NCBI GenBank assembly: GCA_023255235.1
Contig: JALRJA010000047.1
Location: 1-6,196 of the forward strand
DNA: 6,196 nucleotides
Source: Flaviramulus sp.
GTDB taxonomy: Bacteria; Bacteroidota; Bacteroidia; Flavobacteriales; Flavobacteriaceae
Direction: 5' to 3'
Shown here: positions 1 through 6,065 of the stretch, piece after piece
How positions within the stretch are numbered: the stretch's first letter is position 1
Layout: each line of letters begins with the position of its first letter
Position numbers and translations under genes: made by a program
The notes under the pieces: generated by a model
The model's input: the letters and a program-made list of their open reading frames with translations, nothing else
Told to the model about the DNA's origin: nothing
The model's database searches: none

Positions 1-1077
1 ATGGAAAAACATACATATAATATTATTGGTGTCATGTCTGGCACCTCTTTAGATGGCGTTGATTTGGTTTTTATTGAATTTCAATTTGATGGTTTTTGGC
101 ATTTTGAAATAAAACATTTTGAAACAGTAGCTTACCAAAAAGAATGGCTTGAAAAATTAAAAAAACTGGTGTATTACCCAATTGAAAAATTACAGCAAAT
201 AGATGATGATTATACGGTTTATTTATCTGAAATTATTACAAATTTTATAAAAAAGAATACTATCAAACATATTGATGCTATCTGTTCGCATGGTCATACA
301 GCTTTACATCAACCCAAAAAAAGACTCACATATCAAATTGGAAATAAACCTATTTTAGCCAAATTATTGCATAATACAGTTGTTTGCGATTTTAGAATTC
401 AAGATGTTGAACTTGGAGGGCAAGGTGCACCCTTAGTGCCTATTGGAGATAAGTTGTTGTTTTCTAATTATGATTACTGTTTAAATTTAGGTGGCTTTGC
501 AAACATATCAACAGAAATAGAAAACAACCGAATTGCCTATGATATTTGCCCTGTTAATAGTGTTTTAAATAAGTATGCAAATAAACTTGGTATTGACTAT
601 GATAATGGTGGAAAGATAGCTTCAACTGGCACTATAAATAAAACATTATTAAGCCAATTAAACACATTATCTTATTACCAAGAAACCTATCCAAAATCTT
701 TAGGAATAGAATGGGTAAACACGCATATTTTTCCTTTAATTGATAGTTTTAAAATAGAAATTAAAGATGTTTTAAAAACAGTTGTGGAGCATATTTCAAT
801 TCAAATAGCATTAGAAATTAATAAAAAACATAACGCTTCAATTTTAATTACCGGTGGTGGAACTTACAACACATATTTAATTAACAGAATAAAAAAACAA
901 TCAAAACAAACAATAGTAATACCAAAAAAAGAAATTATAGAATATAAAGAAGCTTTAATTTTTGGGCTTTTAGGAGTGTTAAAACTAAGAGGTCAGGTAA
1001 ATTGCCTTAAAAGTGTAACTGGTGCAAAAAAAGACCATAGTTCTGGTAAAATATATTTACATAAAAATAATAACTAA
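1..1077 (+). CDS. anmK: Anhydro-N-acetylmuramic acid kinase (AnmK)
   Basis: This is a cytosolic sugar kinase of the ASKHA fold. The family hydrolyses the 1,6-anhydro bond of anhydro-MurNAc and phosphorylates it with ATP, giving MurNAc-6-phosphate in peptidoglycan recycling. Seen in the 358-residue protein: the N-terminal phosphate-binding loop GVMSGTSLDGVD at 10-21, SHGHT at 96-100, an acidic and Gly-rich segment from D130 to D150, NLGGFANIS at 162-170, the presumed catalytic Asp181 in DICPVN (181-186), the second nucleotide-binding motif ITGGGTYN at 283-290 and KEALIFGLLG at 316-325. The C-terminal VTGA at 339-342 is also family-like. Length fits the family, slightly short of proteobacterial members. 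The motif around Asp181 differs from the DTGPGN usual in Proteobacteria, probably a lineage variant. The ATG is the first base of the window, so upstream control cannot be judged. The family call is firm; substrate is by homology. Confidence 0.95.
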   Translation: MEKHTYNIIGVMSGTSLDGVDLVFIEFQFDGFWHFEIKHFETVAYQKEWLEKLKKLVYYPIEKLQQIDDDYTVYLSEIITNFIKKNTIKHIDAICSHGHTALHQPKKRLTYQIGNKPILAKLLHNTVVCDFRIQDVELGGQGAPLVPIGDKLLFSNYDYCLNLGGFANISTEIENNRIAYDICPVNSVLNKYANKLGIDYDNGGKIASTGTINKTLLSQLNTLSYYQETYPKSLGIEWVNTHIFPLIDSFKIEIKDVLKTVVEHISIQIALEINKKHNASILITGGGTYNTYLINRIKKQSKQTIVIPKKEIIEYKEALIFGLLGVLKLRGQVNCLKSVTGAKKDHSSGKIYLHKNNN

Positions 1078-1082
1078 TTAAT

Positions 1083-1105
1083 CTAAAAAAGCACTTTAGT
1101 TTTTT
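1083..1105 (+). terminator. Weak candidate intrinsic terminator after anmK
   Basis: CTAAA at 1083-1087 is exactly complementary to TTTAG at 1095-1099, with a 7-base loop, and six T bases follow at 1100-1105. It lies 5 bases past the anmK stop, where a terminator is expected. The stem has only five pairs, mostly A-T, so it is weak, and runs of A and T are common in this genome. An alternative pairing of the A-run at 1085-1090 with the T-run is also possible. Confidence 0.4.
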
Positions 1106-1112
1106 ATATTTG
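1105..1112 (+). promoter_or_regulatory. nhaD: Candidate -7 promoter box for nhaD
   Basis: TATATTTG matches the Bacteroidota -7 consensus TAnnTTTG at all fixed positions. Transcription would start near 1117-1120 and leave a leader of about 230 bases before the nhaD ATG at 1349. No TTG or TTTG lies at the usual distance upstream (about 17-23 bases), so the -33 half is missing and the call rests on one box. It directly abuts the candidate terminator of anmK, consistent with nhaD being a separate transcription unit. Confidence 0.4.
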
Positions 1113-1117
1113 TTGGA

Positions 1118-1305
1118 ATACTTTTAAGTAGGGTTTATAACATACGTTATTGTGAAATTTATTATACAGGTTTTTTTATAAGCTCATTAATCTGCCTACA
1201 GAAAAAATCTTACGTAGTTTTAAAAGTGTGAAAAATGTTGTGCAAGCCTACTAAAGGTAAAAACACATGCCAATTACCACAGTGTTATTTGGTGGGTTTT
1301 AACCT
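1118..1305 (+). promoter_or_regulatory. Possible structured 5' leader of nhaD
   Basis: This is the main part of the 271-base non-coding stretch between anmK and nhaD; I see no coding frame in it. Several inverted repeats are visible. ATACTTTTAA (1118-1127) pairs with TTAAAAGTGT (1220-1229) over 10 positions including one G-U. AGTAGG (1127-1132) can pair with CCTACT (1247-1252), or its GTAGG part with CCTAC (1195-1199). ATAAC/GTTAT (1137-1141, 1146-1150) is a small hairpin. AGGTAAA (1255-1261) pairs with TTTACCT across one bulged A (1298-1305), around AACAC/GTGTT (1262-1266, 1282-1286). The first arm starts about where the candidate promoter would initiate RNA. In A+T-rich DNA some of these will arise by chance, and I recognise no known riboswitch class. 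Confidence 0.2.
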
Positions 1306-1348
1306 CAAGTATTAAAGTTTAGAAATCGTAAAAAATAAAAAATAAAAT

Positions 1349-2740
1349 ATGGAAGCAGCAATTATTTTAGTATTTGTAATAGGGTATTTAGCCATTACTT
1401 TAGAGCACAGCATAAAAATAGATAAGTTAATACCAGCATTGGTTATGATGGCTATTTGTTGGGCATTAATTGCATTTGGTTTAGACAGTTTTACACAATG
1501 GTTTGATTCAGGAAAGCACGCTTTATTAGAAAATTTTGGAGCACTTGGCTACGATGAAAAAACCCATTACATGGAAGAAACCTTATTACATCATTTAGGT
1601 AAAACTTCAGAGATATTAGTATTTCTTTTAGGAGCCATGACAATAGTAGAAATTATAGATTATTTTGATGGATTTTCTACTATAAAAGACTTTATAAAAA
1701 CAAAAAAGAAAACTAAAATTTTATGGATTTTTGCAATACTAGCTTTCATTCTATCGGCAATTATAGATAACCTTACGGCAACCATAGTGCTGGTTTCTAT
1801 TTTACAAAAAATAGTAAAAGAGAAAGAAATTCGCTTGTGGTATGCTGGTTTAATTGTTATTGCAGCAAATGCTGGAGGTGCTTGGTCTCCTATTGGAGAT
1901 GTAACTACCACCATGCTTTGGATTGGCAAAAAAGTCACATCTGGGCATTTATTTGGCTATTTATTTATACCATCTCTTATCTGTATGGTATTACCCACAT
2001 TTATAGCCTCATTTTTACCCGTTTTTAAAGGCGAGTTAGAAGTTGAAGAGCAAGTAGAACAGAAGAAATCTAAGTATAGTAGTATGATGCTATATTTAGG
2101 TTTAGGAGCAATAGCTTTTGTTCCTGTATTTAAAATGATAACTCATTTACCACCTTATGTTGGTATGATGCTGTCTTTAGGTATTGTAGCCATATTTGCA
2201 GAGGTTTTAAGCAATTCAAAATTTAGTATAACACAATTACCTTCTAATGAAAGCGATGCCCATGCAAGTCATAGCCCTGTACACCATTCATTATCTAAAA
2301 TAGAATTACCTAGTATTTTATTCTTTCTAGGTATATTAATGGCTGTTGCCGCTCTAGAATCGTTAGGTATTTTGTTTGGTTTTGCCATATCATTACAAGA
2401 AATTATGCCAATGCTTGGCACAGAATTACACGGTAAGGGTGTTTCAGATTTAGTAATACTACTACTAGGTGTAGCATCGGCAGTAATAGACAATGTGCCA
2501 TTAGTAGCCGCTAGTTTAGGAATGTTTTCAGAACCACTAGATGATGAATTATGGCATTTTATAGCCTATGCAGCAGGTACTGGAGGTAGTATGCTAATAA
2601 TTGGTTCTGCAGCAGGTGTGGTAGCTATGGGTATGGAAAAAATAGATTTTTTCTGGTACTTAAAAAAAATCGCATGGCTAGCATTAATTGGGTTTCTTGC
2701 AGGAGCGGCAGCCTTTATGGTAACCAGAACATTATTTTAA
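1349..2740 (+). CDS. nhaD: Na+/H+ antiporter, NhaD family
   Basis: This is an inner-membrane antiporter of the ion transporter (IT) superfamily. NhaD proteins export Na+ (often Li+) in exchange for protons, which supports salt and alkaline tolerance. The protein has 463 residues, normal for the family, with roughly 11-12 hydrophobic segments. The two-repeat architecture is visible: SAIIDNLTATI at 136-146 is echoed by SAVIDNVPLVA at 377-387, and the Gly-rich ANAGGAWSPIGDVTTT at 173-188 by AGTGGSMLIIGSAAG at 409-423. The Asp-Asn pairs (140-141 and 381-382) and D184 with the following threonines are membrane polar residues of the kind that bind the ion. Between the halves, a hydrophilic loop at about 288-318 holds a histidine cluster. 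The start follows an A-rich stretch without a Shine-Dalgarno site, as is common in Bacteroidota. It appears to be its own transcription unit, with 271 non-coding bases before it and 103 after. Confidence 0.93.
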   Translation: MEAAIILVFVIGYLAITLEHSIKIDKLIPALVMMAICWALIAFGLDSFTQWFDSGKHALLENFGALGYDEKTHYMEETLLHHLGKTSEILVFLLGAMTIVEIIDYFDGFSTIKDFIKTKKKTKILWIFAILAFILSAIIDNLTATIVLVSILQKIVKEKEIRLWYAGLIVIAANAGGAWSPIGDVTTTMLWIGKKVTSGHLFGYLFIPSLICMVLPTFIASFLPVFKGELEVEEQVEQKKSKYSSMMLYLGLGAIAFVPVFKMITHLPPYVGMMLSLGIVAIFAEVLSNSKFSITQLPSNESDAHASHSPVHHSLSKIELPSILFFLGILMAVAALESLGILFGFAISLQEIMPMLGTELHGKGVSDLVILLLGVASAVIDNVPLVAASLGMFSEPLDDELWHFIAYAAGTGGSMLIIGSAAGVVAMGMEKIDFFWYLKKIAWLALIGFLAGAAAFMVTRTLF

Positions 2741-2743
2741 AAT

Positions 2744-2790
2744 AAATAACCTATTTTCGCTTTCGCGGAAAAAAGTAAAACAAATAACCT
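2744..2790. repeat. Palindromic element between 9-base direct repeats
   Basis: AAATAACCT occurs at 2744-2752 and again at 2782-2790. Between them lies an imperfect hairpin, TTTTCGC (2754-2760) against GCGGAAAA (2765-2772), with a four-base loop TTTC and one bulged G. The core CGCTTTCGCGG is markedly more G+C-rich than its surroundings and resembles the CGCTTTCGCGAAAGCG palindrome that, from memory, recurs between genes of flavobacterial genomes. It starts 14 bases after the nhaD stop and could affect 3' ends. No T-run follows on the + strand, so it is not a standard terminator for nhaD; on the - strand the A-run at 2769-2774 would read as T. Confidence 0.4.
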
Positions 2791-2824
2791 TATACTTTTA
2801 AGGATAAACCAACGTTATAAGGTT
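2786..2824 (+). promoter_or_regulatory. Alternative hairpins upstream of exbB
   Basis: AACCTTATA (2786-2794) is exactly complementary to TATAAGGTT (2816-2824), nine pairs around a 21-base loop. The same left arm can instead form a local hairpin, CCTTA (2788-2792) with TAAGG (2799-2803), and the right arm can pair as AAACC/GGTTT (2806-2810, 2821-2825). These structures exclude one another. The cluster ends about 20 bases before the exbB start. It could be an operator, a leader control element or a chance result in A+T-rich DNA. I see no complete promoter here: TACTTTTA (2793-2800) is one base off a -7 box, with no -33 partner. Confidence 0.25.
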
Positions 2825-2843
2825 TTCAATACATTAAGAATAT

Positions 2844-3545
2844 ATGTTAAGTATAATGTTACAAAACACACAAGAAAGTGTAGAATTACCAACCGATGTT
2901 GAATCTGTTGAAAAAACAATATCAATAATTGAACTAATTAGTAGTGGTGGTGTTGCAGGACAAGTTATTATTGCCGTTTTATTTTTACTTTTAATTGCAG
3001 CCATATATATCTACTTTGAACGAATTTTTGCCATAAAAGCAGCCTCAAATGTTGATGCCAATTTTATGAATCAAATTAAAGACCATGTTAGTAATGGAAA
3101 AATTGATTCAGCTCAAATACTCTGTGCCCAAGTAAATACACCAGTTTCTAGATTAATAGGTAAAGGCATATCAAGAATTGGCAAACCCCTTGCAGATATT
3201 AATACAGCCATAGAAAATGCTGGCCGTTTAGAAATTTACGGTTTAGAAAAAAATGTGAGTATTCTTGCAACAATATCTGGTGTAGCGCCTATGATAGGCT
3301 TTTTAGGTACCGTAATAGGTATGATTTTAGCCATTTTTGAATTAGCAAACGCAGGCGGAAGCATACAAATGGATGTTTTGGCAGGAGGTTTATATACAGC
3401 TATGACAACAACCGTTGCGGGTTTAATTGTTGGTATTGTTGCATATATGGCCTATAATCATTTGGTTGTAAAAACAGACAAAGTAGTCTATCAAATGGAA
3501 GCCAATTCACTAGAGTTTTTAGATCACTTAAACGAACCTTCATAA
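2844..3545 (+). CDS. exbB: MotA/TolQ/ExbB family proton channel protein
   Basis: This is the multi-pass subunit of an inner-membrane proton-driven motor. With ExbD it converts proton motive force into movement of a TonB- or TolA-type transducer. The 233-residue protein shows three membrane segments: about 37-58, 138-167 and 183-206. Family marks are YFERIFAIK just after the first segment (57-65), APMIGFLGTVIGM at 148-160 in the second, and the Thr-rich TAMTTTVAGLIVG at 185-197 in the third, whose polar residues line the proton path. A soluble cytoplasmic stretch of about 75 residues lies between the first two, as expected. The start is uncertain: an in-frame ATG at 2856 would remove four residues, and neither site has a clear ribosome-binding site. 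It heads the operon, one base before exbD. ExbB and TolQ cannot be told apart firmly from sequence alone. Confidence 0.92.
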   Translation: MLSIMLQNTQESVELPTDVESVEKTISIIELISSGGVAGQVIIAVLFLLLIAAIYIYFERIFAIKAASNVDANFMNQIKDHVSNGKIDSAQILCAQVNTPVSRLIGKGISRIGKPLADINTAIENAGRLEIYGLEKNVSILATISGVAPMIGFLGTVIGMILAIFELANAGGSIQMDVLAGGLYTAMTTTVAGLIVGIVAYMAYNHLVVKTDKVVYQMEANSLEFLDHLNEPS

Positions 3546-3546
3546 T

Positions 3547-3939
3547 ATGAATTTTAGAGGAAGAAATAAAGTAACACCAGAATTCAATATGTCATCTATG
3601 ACAGATATTGTCTTTCTGTTACTCATTTTTTTCATGATAGCTTCTACACTAGTTACAACCAATGCTATTGATATAATACTACCCAAAGCAAGTGGCAAAA
3701 CAGAAAACAAAAAATCTGTAGCAGTTAGTATTAAAAAGGATTTAACCTATTACATCGATCAAAAACGCGTTGGAGAAAGTGTTTTAGAAAACGAGCTACT
3801 TGCTGCACTATCATCACAAGAAAAACCAACCATAGTTTTAAGAGCCGAAAAATCTGTTCCTGTTGAAAACGTTGTAAAAGTTATGGATATTGCCAACAGA
3901 AATAAATTTAAAGTTATACTTGCTGTTAAGCCAAATTAA
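3547..3939 (+). CDS. exbD: ExbD/TolR family biopolymer transport protein
   Basis: This is the single-pass partner of ExbB. Members place one membrane helix inside the ExbB pentamer and a folded domain in the periplasm. The 130-residue protein has a short basic cytoplasmic N-terminus, one membrane helix at about 19-39, and a periplasmic domain from about 41 to 130. Asp20, in MSSMTDIVFLLLIFFM (15-30), is at the place of the essential proton-carrying Asp of ExbD/TolR. The periplasmic part keeps the family pattern, with the TIVLRAEKSVPVENVVKVMD segment (95-114) and a final strand KVILAV (122-127). Length is typical. The ATG follows the exbB stop after one base, and the stop TAA shares its last A with the next gene's ATG (TAATG), so translational coupling across all three is likely. 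Confidence 0.93.
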   Translation: MNFRGRNKVTPEFNMSSMTDIVFLLLIFFMIASTLVTTNAIDIILPKASGKTENKKSVAVSIKKDLTYYIDQKRVGESVLENELLAALSSQEKPTIVLRAEKSVPVENVVKVMDIANRNKFKVILAVKPN

Positions 3940-4781
3940 TGAAATATTTTGAAACCATTCACGAAAGAAATTCAGCAAAACTAACAACTCTAATAGCTGT
4001 TATTTTGTTGCTTTTATTATTTGTGGTTGGCACAACCTATATGGATCCGCCAGAAGAATATGGTGTAGCCGTAAATTTTGGAAATACAGATTATGGTAAA
4101 GGCACTATACAGCCCTTAGAACCTGTAAAATCGCTACCAAAACAAATAAACGAAATACCACAACCTGAGGAGTCTAAAGTAATTCCAGCTGTATCATCTG
4201 AAGTTAAAGAGGACATTTTAACTGCCGATAATACAGAAGAAATAGCTATAAAAAAACAACAAGAAGCCCAGGCAAAAGCCATTGCCGATGCTAAAGCTAA
4301 AGCAGAAGCAGACAGAATTGCCAAAAAACAACAAGAGCAAGAAGAGAAAAAGAAACAACTTGATGCATTAATAGGAGGTGTTAGTAAATCGGATGGTAAA
4401 ACAACAGGAAGCGAAGGAAATGATAACCAAGTAGGAGACAAAGGTCAGTTAGACGGCAACCCTTATGCACCAAGTTACTTTGGAGACCAAGGCTCAGGAA
4501 GTGGCGGTGTAGGTTACGGCTTAAACGGAAGAGGTAAAGCAACCTATACAACCTTAAAGCAAGAGTGTAATGAGTCTGGATTGGTTATAGTTAAAATTGT
4601 TGTTAACCAAAACGGGCAAGTTATTGAGGCAATTCCGGGTGTAAAAGGCACTACCAATACATCACAATGTTTATTAGAACCAGCAAAAAAAATTGCTTTA
4701 TCACACAAATGGCCAGCAAACTCTAAAGCACCACAAAAACAAATTGGGTTTGTTAAAGTAAACTTCAAATTAGGGCAATAA
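3939..4781 (+). CDS. tonB: Energy transducer, TonB/TolA-like
   Basis: This is the periplasm-spanning arm of the motor. It has a short cytoplasmic N-terminus (1-15), one uncleaved membrane anchor at about 16-34, a variable stretch with some Pro and Glu (35-100), a charged Ala/Lys/Glu/Gln helix at 102-142 that looks like a TolA-type coiled coil, a Gly/Asn/Asp-rich linker at 146-199, and a C-terminal domain at about 205-280 that fits the TonB C-terminal fold (GLVIVKIVVNQNGQVIEAIPG at 214-234). Cys210 and Cys244 lie in that domain and could form a disulfide; TolA of E. coli has one in its C-terminal domain, TonB of E. coli does not. Its 280 residues fit flavobacterial TonB proteins. The gene overlaps exbD by one base. 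No outer-membrane receptor, tolB or pal lies nearby, so whether the job is TonB-like or TolA-like stays open. The gene symbol denotes the family. Confidence 0.85.
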   Translation: MKYFETIHERNSAKLTTLIAVILLLLLFVVGTTYMDPPEEYGVAVNFGNTDYGKGTIQPLEPVKSLPKQINEIPQPEESKVIPAVSSEVKEDILTADNTEEIAIKKQQEAQAKAIADAKAKAEADRIAKKQQEQEEKKKQLDALIGGVSKSDGKTTGSEGNDNQVGDKGQLDGNPYAPSYFGDQGSGSGGVGYGLNGRGKATYTTLKQECNESGLVIVKIVVNQNGQVIEAIPGVKGTTNTSQCLLEPAKKIALSHKWPANSKAPQKQIGFVKVNFKLGQ

Positions 4782-4785
4782 AAAA

Positions 4786-6003
4786 ATGACATACCAAAAA
4801 ACTTTAAATTGGATGTTTTCTCAACTTCCAATGTATCAAAAACAGGGTAAAATAGCATTTAAAAAAGACCTATCAAACACCTTAAAATTATCTAAACACT
4901 TATGCAATCCAGAGCTAAACTTTAAATCTATTCATGTAGCAGGAACAAACGGTAAAGGTTCTACAAGCCACATGTTAGCATCTGTTTTACAAGAGGCAGG
5001 CTATCAAGTAGGTTTATATACCTCACCACATTTAAAAGATTTTAGAGAGCGAATAAAAATTAATGGCAAACTAGTAACCAAACAATTTGTAATTGGGTTT
5101 ATTAAACGCAATAAAGTATTTTTTGATGCAAATCAATTGTCATTTTTTGAGATGACCGTAGGTATGGCTTTTGATTATTTCTCAAAACAAAAAGTAGATA
5201 TAGCTGTTATTGAAGTTGGATTGGGTGGCCGGTTAGACTCAACAAACATTATAACTCCAGAAGTTTCAGTAATAACCAATATTGGCTTAGACCACACACA
5301 ATTTTTAGGAAACACATTAGGTGAAATAGCTGTTGAAAAAGCAGGTATTATTAAACTAAATACTCCCGTTGTTATTGGCGAAACTCAAAATGAAACTACC
5401 AATGTATTTAAAAGCATAGCTAAAAACAACAATTCACAAATTGTGTTTGCCGATAACAATATAAGTGCTATTTATCAATCAGACTTAATAGGAAGTTATC
5501 AAACTAAAAATATAAAAACGGTTTTGCAAACCATTAAAATACTTCAAAATAAAGGGTTTAAAATAACCCAAAAAAACATAGAAAAAGGCTTACAACGTGT
5601 TATAAAAAACACAGGGTTATTAGGGCGTTGGCAAGTGTTACATAAAAACCCTAAAGTAATTTGTGATACAGGCCATAATAGAGACGGATTAATTTATGTT
5701 ATGAAGCAATTATCTCAAGAATTATTTGATAATCTCCATATTGTTTTTGGCGTTGTAAATGATAAAGACATACAGTCTATAATAGATTTGCTGCCCAAAC
5801 AAGCCACTTATTATTTTTGTAAACCAGATATACCAAGAGGCTTAGAAGCCAACCAGTTAAAATGTGTTTTTAATGATTATGGCTTGCATGGTGAGGCATA
5901 CAGTTCGGTGTCACAAGCCTATAAAACGGCTTGTAAATTGGCAAACCCTAACGATTTAATTTTTGTTGGAGGCAGTACATTTGTAGTAGCCGAAATAATT
6001 TGA
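4786..6003 (+). CDS. folC: Dihydrofolate/folylpolyglutamate synthase (FolC)
   Basis: This is a cytosolic Mur-ligase-fold enzyme that uses ATP to add glutamate to dihydropteroate (making dihydrofolate) and further glutamates to folates. Seen in 405 residues: P-loop AGTNGKGST at 52-60, YTSPHL at 78-83 with the DFRERI segment (85-90), IEVGLGGRLDSTN at 142-154 with the Mg-binding Glu143, ITNIGLDHTQFLG at 163-175 with His170, and EKAGIIK at 184-190, where Lys185 is the expected carbamylated lysine. The C-terminal glutamate-ligase domain shows GRWQ at 280-283, DTGHNRDG at 294-301 and FVGGSTFVVAE at 393-403. Length is at the short end of the family but the protein looks complete. It starts four bases after the tonB-like gene and so is probably co-transcribed. 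It has no evident mechanistic link to the motor. Having both activities is inferred from family practice, not shown by a motif. Confidence 0.95.
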   Translation: MTYQKTLNWMFSQLPMYQKQGKIAFKKDLSNTLKLSKHLCNPELNFKSIHVAGTNGKGSTSHMLASVLQEAGYQVGLYTSPHLKDFRERIKINGKLVTKQFVIGFIKRNKVFFDANQLSFFEMTVGMAFDYFSKQKVDIAVIEVGLGGRLDSTNIITPEVSVITNIGLDHTQFLGNTLGEIAVEKAGIIKLNTPVVIGETQNETTNVFKSIAKNNNSQIVFADNNISAIYQSDLIGSYQTKNIKTVLQTIKILQNKGFKITQKNIEKGLQRVIKNTGLLGRWQVLHKNPKVICDTGHNRDGLIYVMKQLSQELFDNLHIVFGVVNDKDIQSIIDLLPKQATYYFCKPDIPRGLEANQLKCVFNDYGLHGEAYSSVSQAYKTACKLANPNDLIFVGGSTFVVAEII

Positions 6004-6021
6004 TTTTTTATTCAAAAAGTT

Positions 6022-6051
6022 TTTGCAATAATAAAAACAAGGTTATATTTG
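6022..6051 (+). promoter_or_regulatory. Bacteroidota-type promoter of tRNA-Val
   Basis: TTTG at 6022-6025 is the -33 element and TATATTTG at 6044-6051 is a perfect TAnnTTTG -7 element, 18 bases apart, close to the usual spacing. Transcription should begin near 6056-6058, so the precursor would have only about 8-10 bases before the tRNA. The -33 box lies in a short dyad (CAAAAA, G, TTTTTG at 6013-6025). No hairpin terminator separates folC from this promoter, so some folC transcripts may read into the tRNA. Confidence 0.75.
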
Positions 6052-6065
6052 CAGTCCAATTTAGA

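Noticed and set aside
1078..1348. Known riboswitch class or small gene in the anmK-nhaD gap
   Set aside because: I could not match the conserved core of any riboswitch that I know, and found no open frame with a plausible start. Only the general folding potential is reported.
1660..1938. Open frame of 92 codons on the - strand
   Set aside because: It lies wholly inside nhaD, whose family motifs are clear in this region, and its translation shows no recognisable domain.
1837..2028. Open frame of 63 codons on the + strand
   Set aside because: It is an out-of-frame reading of the conserved nhaD segment around residues 163-227; its Trp/Cys-rich translation is typical of a shadow frame.
2269..2493. 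Open frame of 74 codons on the - strand
   Set aside because: It is antisense to nhaD membrane segments, with no start context or domain of its own.
2754..2775. Terminator for nhaD at the G+C-rich hairpin
   Set aside because: The hairpin is followed on the + strand by A bases rather than T bases, so it lacks the key feature of an intrinsic terminator. It is kept only as a repeat-like element.
4091..4441. Open frame of 116 codons on the - strand, rich in Ser, Cys, Ala and Phe
   Set aside because: Its odd composition is the mirror of the Ala/Lys/Glu-rich helix of the transducer gene. There is no independent evidence for a gene.
4544..4858. Open frame of 104 codons on the - strand spanning the tonB-folC junction
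   Set aside because: It is antisense to two well-supported genes and has no recognisable domain or promoter.
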